Below are positions 49,029 to 58,164 of a stretch of DNA of 64,000 nt, one piece after another. The position numbers and the translations under genes were made by a program. This DNA is from Tropicimonas_B omnivorans (GTDB lineage Bacteria; Pseudomonadota; Alphaproteobacteria; Rhodobacterales; Rhodobacteraceae). The stretch's first letter is position 1, and every line of letters starts with the position of its first letter. Where the stretch lies: contig NZ_JAVRHL010000001.1 in assembly GCF_031846565.1 (NCBI RefSeq), forward strand, positions 62,001-126,000. The letters are read 5' to 3'. The notes under the pieces are model-generated. The model was not told the DNA's origin. It ran no database searches and saw only the letters and a list, made by a program, of their open reading frames with translations.

Positions 49029-50033
49029 TCAGCCTCCCGCAACCTTCAGCGATATCTTCCCGATATGCTCGGAGCTCTCCATCCGGCGATGCGCGTCCGC
49101 CGCGGCTTCGAGATCGTACTCGCTGTCGAGAACCGGGGCCACGCGGCCGGCATCGAGCAGCGGCCAGACCCGCTCCCGCAGCTCCCGCGCGATCTTCGCC
49201 TTCGCCTCCACCGATTGGGGCCTCAGGGTCGACCCGGTGATGGTCTGGCGATTCACCATGAGGGGGGCGAAGTTGATCTCCGCCTTCGCACCGCCGAGGA
49301 ACGCGATGATCACCAGCCGGGCATCCTGCGCCATCGCCTTGAGGTTTCGCGCGATATAGTCGCCAGCGACCATGTCGAGAACGACGTCGGCGCCGCCTTC
49401 GCCCTTGAGGATCGAGACGAAGTCCTCCTCGCGGTAGTTGATCGCGCGCTCGGCGCCGAGCTTCTCGCAGGCGGCGCATTTGTCGGCGCTGCCGGCGGTC
49501 GCGAAGACCCGCGCGCCGAAGGCGGAGGCGAGCTGGATCGCCGTCGTGCCGATCCCGGAGGAGCCGCCGTGAACCAGAAAGCGCTCCCCGCCTTCCAGGT
49601 GAGCGCGCATGAAGACATTGGACCAGACGGTGAAGAACGTCTCCGGCAGGCAGGCGGCCGCCCGCAGGGACATGTCCGTGGGCACGGGAAGGCAATGGCT
49701 CGCGGGACAGACGACATATTCGGCATATCCGCCGCCCGGCAGGAGCGCGCAGACCGCATCCCCCACGGACCATTCCCCGACACTCTCCCCCGTCGCCGCG
49801 ACATGCCCGGAGGCTTCGAGCCCCGGCAAGTCGCTGGCACCCGGAGGCGGCGCGTAGGTGCCGCCGCGCTGCGCCGCATCCGGGCGGTTCACCCCCGCAT
49901 GGGCGACGCGGATCAAAACCTCACCCGCCCCGGGTTTCGGCACGGGCCGCTCGGTGAGGCGAAGGACATCCGGGCCGCCGTGTTCGCTGATCTCGACGGC
50001 GCGCATGGTCTCGGGCAGATCGACGGTCATCAT
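49029..50033 (-). CDS. Zinc-free quinone-oxidoreductase-like enzyme (PIG3 type)
   Basis: A 334-aa MDR-superfamily NADPH oxidoreductase: VLIRVAHAGVNRPDAAQRGG, GLEASGHVAATGE, LPETFFTVWSNVF, the nucleotide loop HGGSSGIGTTAIQLA and ITGSTLRPQSVEAKA. It lacks the zinc-ligand cysteines of alcohol dehydrogenases. Its ATG overlaps the COQ9 stop (ATGATGA), so it is coupled to COQ9, a pairing I associate with Roseobacter-type genomes. It probably belongs to housekeeping redox metabolism rather than to the catabolic cluster that ends next to it. Confidence 0.88.
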   Translation of the reverse strand: MMTVDLPETMRAVEISEHGGPDVLRLTERPVPKPGAGEVLIRVAHAGVNRPDAAQRGGTYAPPPGASDLPGLEASGHVAATGESVGEWSVGDAVCALLPGGGYAEYVVCPASHCLPVPTDMSLRAAACLPETFFTVWSNVFMRAHLEGGERFLVHGGSSGIGTTAIQLASAFGARVFATAGSADKCAACEKLGAERAINYREEDFVSILKGEGGADVVLDMVAGDYIARNLKAMAQDARLVIIAFLGGAKAEINFAPLMVNRQTITGSTLRPQSVEAKAKIARELRERVWPLLDAGRVAPVLDSEYDLEAAADAHRRMESSEHIGKISLKVAGG

Positions 50034-50911
50034 GCTGGCCCCACCGGGCCGGGGCGGGGGCCGCTACCGGCATCGCCGGACGCCTGAGCGGGCCCCACCG
50101 GGCCGGGACGCGGACCCGCGGCAGGGTCGGGATGCGACCCCGCGGCAGCGTCGTCAGTGCTGGCCTCCGGTCCTGCCGGAGGCATACCGGCGCCCGGTGC
50201 GGGCGGCGGGCTCCAGCGGCCCGGCATCATTTCCTCCATGTTCCGCATCGGCGCCCGCACCCGTCCGAAGAGCCATTCGGGACCGGCCGTGAGGGGCTTC
50301 AGGATGCGCGCCTCGCGCAGGCGGGACTTCACCTTCTCGAACTGCATCACGTTGCCGATACGGCGATCGAGAAAGGCCCAGGTATCCGACGAGCCGAGCG
50401 AATCGTCCCCGAGCCACATCAGCAGCGTCGAGCCGTAGACCCCGGAGAGGGTCGTGCGTTTGGTGTACCAATTCAGATCGTCCGACGTATCGCCGAGCGC
50501 CGTCCAGATCGCATCCGCCGTCGACCAGAGCGCCTTTGCGCCGTCGGGGGCGTATTGCGGCAGGGAGAAGAGCGTCGCGCCGCGGCGTACCGCTTCCTTG
50601 CTGCCGGCGACCTCGAGACGGATGCGCACGGCGGCGCTGATCTTGTCGCGGAAGCGCAGGCCCGTCATGTCGGTCGTCCGCAGACGCTCGACCATCTGCG
50701 CGTCGCCCCTTTTGTGGAAGGCGATCGCAAGGTCGACCGCGCCGCGCGGGAAGATCGACCGGGCGAGGCTCTCGGAAATGCCGGTCTCGCGGCAGGCGGC
50801 CCTCAGTGTCCGTTCCGACCACCCGTCGAAGGCAACATGACGAAGCGCGGCGTCGAGCAGCTGCGTCTCGGTCGGGTCGGCATGTCCGGTGGTGGCTGGG
50901 TCGGCAATCAT
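50030..50911 (-). CDS. COQ9-family ubiquinone-biosynthesis protein with repeat tail
   Basis: Lipid-binding TetR-fold protein that helps present ubiquinone precursors to the hydroxylases. The 293-aa protein has an N-terminal TetR-like helix bundle (LLDAALRHVAFDGWSERTLR, GISESLARSIFPRGAVDLA) and the COQ9 core (DTSDDLNWYTKRTTLSGVYG, then TWAFLDRRIGNVMQFEK). About 60 residues of Pro/Gly/Ala-rich tail follow, with GPRPGPVGPA present twice; this part is longer than I expect. The start is placed at 50911 (AAAGGG upstream). It is divergent from rpsU and coupled to the downstream oxidoreductase. Confidence 0.88.
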   Translation of the reverse strand: MIADPATTGHADPTETQLLDAALRHVAFDGWSERTLRAACRETGISESLARSIFPRGAVDLAIAFHKRGDAQMVERLRTTDMTGLRFRDKISAAVRIRLEVAGSKEAVRRGATLFSLPQYAPDGAKALWSTADAIWTALGDTSDDLNWYTKRTTLSGVYGSTLLMWLGDDSLGSSDTWAFLDRRIGNVMQFEKVKSRLREARILKPLTAGPEWLFGRVRAPMRNMEEMMPGRWSPPPAPGAGMPPAGPEASTDDAAAGSHPDPAAGPRPGPVGPAQASGDAGSGPRPGPVGPA

Positions 50912-50947
50912 GGAGGGCCCTTTCGTCGGTCTTCGTTCAACGCGCAG

Positions 50948-50976
50948 TGGACAAGCTAAAGCGGCATTGCTATATG
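50948..50976 (+). promoter_or_regulatory. Sigma-70-type promoter of rpsU
   Basis: TGGACA (50948-50953) and TATATG (50971-50976) are separated by exactly 17 bp, 50 bp before the rpsU ATG, which is itself preceded by AGGTGG. It is one of the best consensus promoters in the window. Confidence 0.6.
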
Positions 50977-51026
50977 GCCACCTCCTGCAAGAATGAAACG
51001 CAAACTGGAAAGGTGGTGACACCCAC

Positions 51027-51233
51027 ATGCAGGTCAGTGTCCGCGACAACAACGTTGATCAGGCTCTCCGTGCCCTGAAGAAGAAGCTTCAGCGCGAAGG
51101 CGTCTTTCGCGAGATGAAATTGCGCCAGCACTTCGAGAAACCCTCGGAGAAGAAGGCGCGTGAGAAGGCCGAGGCGATTCGCCGCGCCCGCAAGCTCGCC
51201 CGGAAGAAGGCTCAGCGCGAAGGGATGCTCTGA
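51027..51233 (+). CDS. rpsU: 30S ribosomal protein S21
   Basis: A 68-aa S21: MQVSVRDNNVDQALRALKKK, REMKLRQHFEKPSEKKARE and a strongly basic helix to the end. It is a single gene with its own promoter and terminator, divergent from COQ9. Confidence 0.97.
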   Translation: MQVSVRDNNVDQALRALKKKLQREGVFREMKLRQHFEKPSEKKAREKAEAIRRARKLARKKAQREGML

Positions 51234-51290
51234 TCCCTGGCTGAGGCCAGTCCGCGGCTCGAGCAATTGGTCGCGACGTTCGAATCGAAG

Positions 51291-51320
51291 CCCCCGCCGG
51301 GACATCCGGGCGGGGGTTTT
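51291..51320 (+). terminator. Terminator after rpsU
   Basis: CCCCCGCC (51291-51298) pairs with GGCGGGGG (51309-51316), with a 10-nt loop that can extend the stem, followed by TTTT. It ends shortly before the convergent mscL gene. Confidence 0.88.
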
Positions 51321-51360
51321 GCTTGTTCGGCGGAGCGCCTTGCATGCTCCCTCAGGGTCG

Positions 51361-51807
51361 TCAGGCCCTCGGCCGCTCCAGAAGCGCGTCCCGGATCTCG
51401 ATCAGGAGCTGCCGCTCGGTCGGGCCGGGATCGGCAGGCGGGACGCTCGGTTCGGCCTCCACCTCTTCGCGCATCGCGGCGTCCTTCACCCGGTTCACCA
51501 GCTTCACCAGCAGGAACACCACGAAGGCGACGATCAGGAAGTTGATCACCGCCATCACGAAGGCCCCGTAGGCGAAGACCGGATCGCCCGAGGCGCGGGC
51601 TTCCTCGAGGCTGGCATAGTCGGTCGCTCCGAGCACGTAGAACATGCCCGTGAAATCGATCCCCCCGGTGAAGAGGCTGATGAACGGATTGATCAGATCC
51701 CCCACGAGCGACGTCACGATCGCGGTGAAGGCCGCGCCGACGATGATGCCCACGGCCATGTCCATCACGTTGCCGCGGGCGATAAAATTGCGAAATTCTG
51801 TCAGCAT
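51361..51807 (-). CDS. mscL: Large-conductance mechanosensitive channel MscL
   Basis: Pentameric inner-membrane channel that opens under hypo-osmotic shock. The 148-aa protein has the N-terminal amphipathic helix MLTEFRNFIARGNVMDMAVG and TM1 with GIIVGAAFTAIVTSLVGDLI. A periplasmic loop holding GMFYVLGATDYASLEEARAS follows, then TM2 VINFLIVAFVVFLLVKLVN and a cytoplasmic tail. GGCAGGGA precedes the ATG. Confidence 0.96.
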   Translation of the reverse strand: MLTEFRNFIARGNVMDMAVGIIVGAAFTAIVTSLVGDLINPFISLFTGGIDFTGMFYVLGATDYASLEEARASGDPVFAYGAFVMAVINFLIVAFVVFLLVKLVNRVKDAAMREEVEAEPSVPPADPGPTERQLLIEIRDALLERPRA

Positions 51808-51950
51808 GTCCCTGCCTTGTCTGTCTCTCGGGAGCCTTTGCCCCCCGGTGTGTGCGCCAGAGCGCTCCGCTCGCGCGCCTCGGGGGGTTTCCTCCGCCGC
51901 GACCGCATTATCTTGGCCGCAAAGAGACAGTAAACGGAAAGCACCCGACG

Positions 51951-52652
51951 ATGGCAGACCTCAGCTCATTCCCGATCACCACCCGCTGGCCCGCGAAGGA
52001 TCCGAGCGTCATCCAGCTCTATTCCTTCCCCACGCCGAACGGACAGAAGGCCTCGATCGCGCTCGAGGAATTGTCCCTGCCCTATGAGGCGCACCGGGTC
52101 ACTCTGAAGGACGAGGACGTCAAGAGCGACGCCTTCCTGTCCCTCAACCCCAACAACAAGATCCCGGCGATCATCGATCCCGATGGCCCGCACGGCGAGC
52201 CGATCGGCCTCTTCGAAAGCGGCGCGATCCTCCTTTATCTGGCGGAAAAGACGAATAAGCTCCTCGGCACGACCGAGGCGGACCGCTATCACACGATGCA
52301 GTGGCTGATGTTCCAGATGGGCGGCGTCGGCCCGATGTTCGGCCAGCTCGGCTACTTCTATGCCCACGGCGGCAAGGAGATCGAGGATCCCCGCCCCCGC
52401 GAGCGCTACATCAACGAGTCACGGCGCCTCCTGAACGTGGTCGAGGGGCAGCTCGATGGCCGCGACTGGATCGTCGGCCCCTACACCATCGCCGATATCG
52501 CCCTCGCGCCGTGGCTGAACGTGTTCGGGTTCTACGAGGCCAAGGACGCCGTGGGCTGGGACGAGTTTCCGAACGTGGAGGACTACGTCGAACGCTTCTT
52601 CAACCGTCCGGCCGTCGAGCGCGGCCGGAACACCCCGCCCGCCGAGGGCTGA
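51951..52652 (+). CDS. Glutathione S-transferase, YghU/Ure2p-like
   Basis: A 233-aa GST. The thioredoxin-like N-terminal domain has LYSFPTPNGQKASIALEELS, where the TPNG turn marks the YghU/Ure2p group, plus NKIPAIIDPDGP and LFESGAILLYLAEK (glutathione-binding ES pair). The C-terminal helical domain includes WLMFQMGGVGPMFGQ and YTIADIALAPWLNV. Such enzymes often reduce disulfide bonds with two glutathiones. A weak purine-rich ribosome site is seen. No close functional partner is adjacent. Confidence 0.92.
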   Translation: MADLSSFPITTRWPAKDPSVIQLYSFPTPNGQKASIALEELSLPYEAHRVTLKDEDVKSDAFLSLNPNNKIPAIIDPDGPHGEPIGLFESGAILLYLAEKTNKLLGTTEADRYHTMQWLMFQMGGVGPMFGQLGYFYAHGGKEIEDPRPRERYINESRRLLNVVEGQLDGRDWIVGPYTIADIALAPWLNVFGFYEAKDAVGWDEFPNVEDYVERFFNRPAVERGRNTPPAEG

Positions 52653-52748
52653 GCCGAAGGAGCGGGGTCGCGCCCGTGGCCCCGCTTGCCCTCGGACGCC
52701 GCGGCGCTTAGCTCGGCAGTCATCGCCAGAACGATCCCGGAGAGCTTC

Positions 52749-54095
52749 ATGGACCAGCCCCTCGAGCCGCTGACGGCCGCGCTTCTCGATGCCGCCCGCA
52801 AGGCCGGCGCGGACGACGCGGACGCGATCGCCGTCGCAGGCACTTCGCTGGATGTGGACGTGCGCGGCGGCACGCTGGAGCATGCCGAGCGCTCGGAGGC
52901 CATCGACCTTGGCCTCCGCGTGATCCTCGGCCAGCGGCAAGCAACCGTGGCCGCCTCCGATACCCGCGCCGAAACGCTCGAGGAGATGGCGACCCGCGCG
53001 GTTGCCATGGCCCGCGAAGCGCCGGAGGATCCCGGCGTCGGCCTCGCGCCCTCCGAGCAGCTGTCGGAGCGACGGGATGCGGCGGGCCTCGACCTCGACG
53101 ATCCGGGCGACGATCCGGACCCCGCCGCGCTGGAGCGGGATGCGCTGGAGACCGAGGCCGCCGCCCTCGCCCATGACGGCATCTCGATGATGGACAGCGT
53201 CGGCGCGGGATATGCCCGCCGCCGTCTCCACCTCGCCGCCACGAACGGCTTCTCCGGCGGCTACACCCGCAGCGATTACAGCCTCTACGCCGTCGCGATC
53301 ACCGGCGAGGGCACGAAGATGGAGCGTGACTATTACGGGGAGAGCCGCACGCACCGCGCGGACATGCCGAGCCCCGCGGAGGTCGGCCGCATCGCGGCCG
53401 AGCGCACGCTGGCCCGTGCCGGCGCCCGCCGCCCGAAGACCGGCGCCTACCCCGTGCTTTACGACGAACGCATCTCGTCGGGGCTGATCGGGCATCTCCT
53501 TTCGGCGATCAACGGCACCGCCATCGTGCGCGGGGCAAGCTGGCTGTCGGACGCGATGGGCAAGCAGGTCCTGCCCGCCGGCCTCACCCTCACCGAGGAG
53601 CCGCATCGCCCCCGGACCGGCGGCGCGCGGCTCTTCGACGCCGAGGGACTGCCCACACGGAACCGGGAGCTCGTCTCGGACGGGATCCTCCAGAGCTGGA
53701 TCCTCGACCTCGCAAGCGCCCGCAAGCTCGGACTGGAGAGCACCGCCAGCGCCTCCCGATCCCCTGCCGGCGCCCCCGCCCCTTCAGTCGGCAACGTGAC
53801 CCTGACGCAGGGCACGAAGAGCCGCGAGGAGCTGATGCGGGACATGGGGACGGGATTTCTCGTCACCTCGCTGCTCGGCTCCACCATCAATCCCAACAAC
53901 GGCGATTATTCCCGCGGGGCCTCCGGCTTCTGGATCGAGAACGGCGAGATCGCCTATCCGGTCAACGAATGCACCATCGCGGGCAATCTGAAGGACATGC
54001 TCCTCGGCCTCACACCGGCGAACGACGCCCGCCCCTGGCTCTCCCGCGTGGTACCGTCGCTCCTCGTGGAAGGGATGACGCTTGCCGGTGAGTGA
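52749..54095 (+). CDS. pmbA: TldE/PmbA-type metalloprotease regulator
   Basis: Partner of TldD in the heterodimeric protease that cleaves unfolded or modified peptides. The 448-aa PmbA/TldE protein has LGLRVILGQRQATVAASDTR, GAGYARRRLHLAATNGFSGG, YPVLYDERISSGLIGHLLS and SRSPAGAPAPSVGNVTLTQG, with the end ENGEIAYPVNECTIAGNLKD. It lacks the zinc HExxxH motif of TldD, as expected of this subunit. tldD is not in the window. Its stop lies just inside the next gene (14-bp overlap). Confidence 0.92.
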   Translation: MDQPLEPLTAALLDAARKAGADDADAIAVAGTSLDVDVRGGTLEHAERSEAIDLGLRVILGQRQATVAASDTRAETLEEMATRAVAMAREAPEDPGVGLAPSEQLSERRDAAGLDLDDPGDDPDPAALERDALETEAAALAHDGISMMDSVGAGYARRRLHLAATNGFSGGYTRSDYSLYAVAITGEGTKMERDYYGESRTHRADMPSPAEVGRIAAERTLARAGARRPKTGAYPVLYDERISSGLIGHLLSAINGTAIVRGASWLSDAMGKQVLPAGLTLTEEPHRPRTGGARLFDAEGLPTRNRELVSDGILQSWILDLASARKLGLESTASASRSPAGAPAPSVGNVTLTQGTKSREELMRDMGTGFLVTSLLGSTINPNNGDYSRGASGFWIENGEIAYPVNECTIAGNLKDMLLGLTPANDARPWLSRVVPSLLVEGMTLAGE

Positions 54096-54855
54096 CCTCG
54101 ATTTCATCACGGACGCCGCGCGGGAGGCCGGGCGCATCGCGCTCATGCATTTCCGCGGCGACCCGCAGGTCTGGGAAAAGGACGAGGGTCAGGGCCCCGT
54201 GACGGAGGCCGACCTTGCCGTCGACGCGTTCCTCAAGGAGCGCCTGCTCGGCGGCCGCAAGGGATACGGCTGGCTGTCCGAAGAGACCGCGGACGACGAG
54301 GACCGACTGGCCCGAAGCCGCATCTTCATCGTCGATCCCATCGACGGCACGCGCGCTTTCATGAAGGGCGAAATGGCGTGGTCCATCTCCATCGCCGTGA
54401 TCGAGGACGGCACTCCGGTGGCCGGTGTCGTCTATCTTCCCGCCCAGAAAGCGCTCTACAGCGCCAGCCTCGGAGACGGCGCGACCCTGGACGGTCGGCC
54501 CATCCGCGTCAGCCGCCGCGAGGCCCTCGACGGGGCGCATGTCCTGGCTGCGGGCCAGGCCCTGAAGGATGACATCTGGAGCGGCGAGGTCCCCGCCATG
54601 CGGCGGCACTTCCGGACCTCGCTGGCCTACCGGATGTCCCTCGTCGGCGAGGGGCGGTTCGATGCGATGATGACGCTGCGCGAGACGTGGGAGTGGGACA
54701 TTGCCGCGGGCACGCTCATCGCCTCGGAAGCAGGGGCCCTGGTGACCGACCGATCCGGGCGGCCCCTTCGCTTCAACACGCCGCAGAGGTTCACGGATGG
54801 CGTCGTCGCCGCGCCGCCCGCCCTTCACGCCGAGGCCCTCGCGCGGCTTCGCTGA
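54082..54855 (+). CDS. Inositol-monophosphatase-family phosphatase (CysQ-like)
   Basis: A 257-aa magnesium-dependent phosphatase of the IMPase/CysQ/FBPase fold: EGQGPVTEADLAVDAF, SEET, the metal motif DPIDGT (85-90) and EWDIAAGTLIASEAGA. It could dephosphorylate 3'-phosphoadenosine 5'-phosphate, an inositol phosphate or a similar sugar phosphate. Start codons available are TTG at 54082 (with AAGGGA at good spacing) and GTG at 54088 (14-15 nt from the site); TTG is preferred. It overlaps pmbA. Confidence 0.85.
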   Translation: MPVSDLDFITDAAREAGRIALMHFRGDPQVWEKDEGQGPVTEADLAVDAFLKERLLGGRKGYGWLSEETADDEDRLARSRIFIVDPIDGTRAFMKGEMAWSISIAVIEDGTPVAGVVYLPAQKALYSASLGDGATLDGRPIRVSRREALDGAHVLAAGQALKDDIWSGEVPAMRRHFRTSLAYRMSLVGEGRFDAMMTLRETWEWDIAAGTLIASEAGALVTDRSGRPLRFNTPQRFTDGVVAAPPALHAEALARLR

Positions 54856-54879
54856 TAACGGGGGAGGTTGCGAGGAGCC

Positions 54880-55206
54880 TTACTCCTCCTTCTCCATCGT
54901 GCATTGCAGCGGATGCTGATGGCGGCGGGCGAAGTCCATCACCTGTGCGACCTTCGTCTCCGCGATCTCGTGACTGAAGACACCCACCACGGCGACGCCG
55001 CGCTTGTGGACCACCAGCATGATCTCGAAGGACTGGGCGTGGGTCATGCCGAAGAACCGCTCCAGCACGTGAACGACGAATTCCATCGGCGTGTAATCGT
55101 CATTCAGCAGCAGCACCTTGTAGAGCGGCGGCTTCTGCGTCTTCGGCCTGGTCTTCGTCACCACGGCGGCATCGCCCTCGGGGGGGCCGTCGTCGGGATC
55201 CGTCAT
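54880..55206 (-). CDS. clpS: ClpS adaptor protein
   Basis: Delivers N-degron proteins to ClpAP. The 108-aa protein has an unstructured N-terminus and the conserved core LYKVLLLNDDYTPMEFVVHV, then FGMTHAQSFEIMLVVHKRGV and QHPLQCTMEKEE. The start at 55206 gives a family-typical size; the longer frame would overlap the divergent HAD gene promoter. clpA is not next to it in this window. Confidence 0.95.
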   Translation of the reverse strand: MTDPDDGPPEGDAAVVTKTRPKTQKPPLYKVLLLNDDYTPMEFVVHVLERFFGMTHAQSFEIMLVVHKRGVAVVGVFSHEIAETKVAQVMDFARRHQHPLQCTMEKEE

Positions 55207-55331
55207 CGTCCAATCTGTCACGTCGACTGAGCTCCGGTCGGGTGGCGGGTGGTTCGGGGGGTCAGGGGCGGTTATATAAGCGTCCCGCCCGCCCTGAAAA
55301 GGGCAAGAACCGGAACGAGAGGCTGCCACCC

Positions 55332-56051
55332 TTGCCCGAGATCACGACTGTCGGCTTCGACGCCGACGACACGCTTTGGCACAACGAGCGATTCTTTGCG
55401 ATCACGCAGGACCGGTTCGCCGAGCTTCTGGTCGATTATGCCGGTCGCGAGCATCTCGACGAGCGCCTTCTCGCCGCGGAATACCGCAATCTCGGGCGCT
55501 ACGGCTACGGCATCAAGGCATTCCTGCTGACGATGGTCGAAACCGCCATCGAGGTTACAGACGCCAAACTCCCCGCCAGCGTCATCCGCCAGATCCTCGA
55601 GATCGGTCACGATATGCTGGAACACCCGATCGAGCTGCTGCCGCATGCCCGAACCGCGGTAGAAGAGGTCGCCGGCACCCGCCGCGCCATCCTCGTGACC
55701 AAGGGCGATCTTCTCGACCAGGAACGCAAGCTGGCGCAATCGGGCCTCGGAGACCTCTTCGCCGGTGTGGAGATCGTGTCCGAGAAGACGCCGCAGGTCT
55801 ACGCCCGGATCTTCGACGAACGGGGCGATGGGGCCGCCCGCTCGATCATGGTCGGCAACTCGGTCAAGTCGGACGTCCTCCCCGCCCTCGCGGCGGGCGC
55901 CCATGCCGCCCATGTCCCCTTCGATCTGAAATGGGCGCTGGAACATGCCGAGCACCCCGAGCCGCAGCCCCGATTCCATGAACTGGACGATCTCGGCGGC
56001 CTTCCGGCGCTCCTCGAGCGGCTGGATGACGGGACCCGTTCGAGCGTCTGA
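55332..56051 (+). CDS. HAD-family hydrolase
   Basis: A 239-aa phosphatase-type HAD protein. The nucleophile motif is VGFDADDTLWHNE (Asp10, Asp12), the Lys motif is RAILVTKGD and the fourth motif region is IMVGNSVKSDVLPALAAG. A helical cap lies at about 20-100. The start is probably TTG at 55332 (with GAGG 9 nt upstream), since the frame further left runs into the clpS promoter region without a start. Substrate is unknown; haloacid dehalogenase and phosphoglycolate-type activities are alternatives. Confidence 0.8.
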   Translation: MPEITTVGFDADDTLWHNERFFAITQDRFAELLVDYAGREHLDERLLAAEYRNLGRYGYGIKAFLLTMVETAIEVTDAKLPASVIRQILEIGHDMLEHPIELLPHARTAVEEVAGTRRAILVTKGDLLDQERKLAQSGLGDLFAGVEIVSEKTPQVYARIFDERGDGAARSIMVGNSVKSDVLPALAAGAHAAHVPFDLKWALEHAEHPEPQPRFHELDDLGGLPALLERLDDGTRSSV

Positions 56052-56244
56052 ATGCCTCCCGCGGGGCGGCTCCCTCAAGCGAAGCATTTGCAGCGCTTCG
56101 GTTTTTGTCCACATCAACTCTTTCTGCGACGACCATGAAAAAGCTGGCTTTTCGCGTTATCGATTACGTGTTAGCTTCATGTAAATCATAAGAGTCGACA
56201 CTCGGAACATAACCGGGGCGACGCGAGGCAGATGAGGCAGTACC

Positions 56245-58029
56245 GTGGCGAAATACCGCGAACGGGGGCATAACGCCCTCACTCTCCCCTTTGTGGCTGC
56301 ACTGATCCTGTTGGTGACCTTCGGTGCCACGCTCCGGGCCGGCGCAGCACCCTACGCGGATTTCGTGATCGATGCGCGGACAGGTCAGGTCCTCCATCAG
56401 GAGAATGCCGATACGAGACTGCACCCGGCGTCGCTCACCAAGATGATGACGCTCTACATCGCCTTCGAGGCGATCACGCGGGGCGAAATCGGGCTGGATT
56501 CGCAGGTCCTCATCTCGAAGAAGGCGGCATCCGAGGAGCCCTCGAAGCTCGGTCTCGTGGCCGGGCAGAAGATCGAACTTCGCTACCTGATCCGCGCCGC
56601 GGCCGTGAAATCCGCCAACGACGCCGCGACGGCGATCGGGGAGGCGATCGAGGGGTCCGAAGCGGCCTTTGCCCGCCGGATGAACCGCACCGCCCAGGCC
56701 CTCGGGATGACCCGGACGACGTTCAAGAACGCCCACGGCCTGACCGAGGAGGGCCACCTCTCGACCGCGCGGGACATGACCACGCTGGGGCGGCACGTGT
56801 TCTACGACTATCCGCAATACTACAACCTGTTCTCCCGCATCACCGCGGATGCGAAGGTTCGCACGGTGGCCCATACGAACCGCCGCTTCCTGCGCGACTA
56901 TGCCGGGGCCGACGGGATCAAGACGGGCTATACCCGCGCCGCCGGCTTCAACCTCGTCGCCTCCGCCGAGCGGGACGGCAAGCGCATCATCACCACCGTC
57001 TTCGGCGGTCGCTCCACGGCGACGCGGAACGATCGGGTGGCCGAACTGATGAACCTCGGCTTCAACCAGGCTCCCGGCGCCGTCCAGCTCGCGCGGCCGT
57101 CCGCCCCCGATTACGAGAGCCTGCCCGGAACGCCCGGCTCCACCGCGGGCAAGACGCTGCGGGTCAGCGGTCTCGTGAACCGTTCGCCCCGCCCGACCGG
57201 ACGACCGAGACCCCAGGTGCCCGAAGGCATGATCGTCGCTTTGCAGGACGGCGTGGCGGAAGCCGTCGCCCTCGCGACGGATGATCAGGCAGAACAGATC
57301 GCCTCTCTCGTCGCCGGTGCGGAGAAGCTCGAGGACACCAGCGCCGAGGCGCCCCTGCCCGGCGGCGTCTCCCTCGCGGGCATCCGGCCGGAGCCGACCC
57401 CTGTCGAGGTCCGCGAGGAGATGGAGGACGCCATCGCCGTGGCCGATACCGCCTCCACCGAAGAGGTGGCGGGCATGATCGCAGGTGCAGGCGCAGCGAC
57501 GCCCCAGGACGGGGCGGACATCGCGCTCGCCGCCTCCGGCAAGCCCGCACCCGGGGCGGAGGCTCCCGATATCGGCGCCAATGTCGAGGATCTGGTCGTC
57601 GCGGCGATGGGCGGCGGGGCCGCAAGCGATGCGAACGATACCGACATGGCGCCAGCGGCCGCCACCGTCGTTCCGAAATCCCGCCCCCGCGTTCTGGACT
57701 TCGCCGTCGCGGAGGCGGCGGAGCCGCAGCAGGCTTCCATTCCCGCTCCCGCGCCGCGCCCCGAAGTCGTGGTGCGCGCCTCCACCTCAGGAGGGCGCCA
57801 CTGGGGCATCTCCGTCGGGCAGTACAATTCGCGCTTCGAGGCGGAAAAGGTCCTGCTGAAGACCGCGCTTCGTGAAGTGGAGACGCTCGATGGGTCCCTG
57901 CGCAAGGTGAACCAGCGCGCGACGGGCTATGACGCCACCTTCATGGGACTCACGCAGGACCAGGCCGCCGCCGCCTGCGCCCGCCTCCAGGCCCGCGGCT
58001 CCGATTGCTCGACCGTCAGTCCGGGCTGA
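56245..58029 (+). CDS. Penicillin-binding D-alanyl-D-alanine carboxypeptidase with SPOR domain
   Basis: Trims the terminal D-alanine from peptidoglycan stem peptides in the periplasm. The 594-aa protein starts at GTG, with a signal/anchor segment at about 13-33. The class 5 penicillin-binding motifs are S63LTK66, S123AN125 and K226TG228. A Pro/Ala/Glu-rich linker covers about 290-505, and a SPOR domain about 510-594 (GISVGQYNSRFEAEKVLLKT) would target it to denuded glycan at the septum. GAGGCAG precedes the GTG. It lies just before the yej importer and converges on it. Confidence 0.9.
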   Translation: MAKYRERGHNALTLPFVAALILLVTFGATLRAGAAPYADFVIDARTGQVLHQENADTRLHPASLTKMMTLYIAFEAITRGEIGLDSQVLISKKAASEEPSKLGLVAGQKIELRYLIRAAAVKSANDAATAIGEAIEGSEAAFARRMNRTAQALGMTRTTFKNAHGLTEEGHLSTARDMTTLGRHVFYDYPQYYNLFSRITADAKVRTVAHTNRRFLRDYAGADGIKTGYTRAAGFNLVASAERDGKRIITTVFGGRSTATRNDRVAELMNLGFNQAPGAVQLARPSAPDYESLPGTPGSTAGKTLRVSGLVNRSPRPTGRPRPQVPEGMIVALQDGVAEAVALATDDQAEQIASLVAGAEKLEDTSAEAPLPGGVSLAGIRPEPTPVEVREEMEDAIAVADTASTEEVAGMIAGAGAATPQDGADIALAASGKPAPGAEAPDIGANVEDLVVAAMGGGAASDANDTDMAPAAATVVPKSRPRVLDFAVAEAAEPQQASIPAPAPRPEVVVRASTSGGRHWGISVGQYNSRFEAEKVLLKTALREVETLDGSLRKVNQRATGYDATFMGLTQDQAAAACARLQARGSDCSTVSPG

Positions 58030-58050
58030 GACAGAGACATCCCGCGACAT

Positions 58051-58079
58051 GAAAGGGCGCCCCTGCGGGCGCCTTTTTC
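58051..58079 (+). terminator. Terminator between the carboxypeptidase gene and yejF
   Basis: An imperfect inverted repeat (AAAGGGCGCCC with one bulged G against GGGCGCCTTT) has a short loop and ends in five T residues, then the convergent yejF end follows after 85 bp. Confidence 0.75.
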
Positions 58080-58164
58080 ATGTCTGCCCGACGGGACCCG
58101 ACGTGGCTCGAAGCGGTTTCGAGGCCGGGACGCCCCGCGCCCGCCGCGGGGCGCGGGGAGGATC

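Noticed and set aside
51275..51290. GTTCGAATC resembling a tRNA T-loop
   Set aside because: No cloverleaf can be formed around it; it is part of the region before the rpsU terminator.
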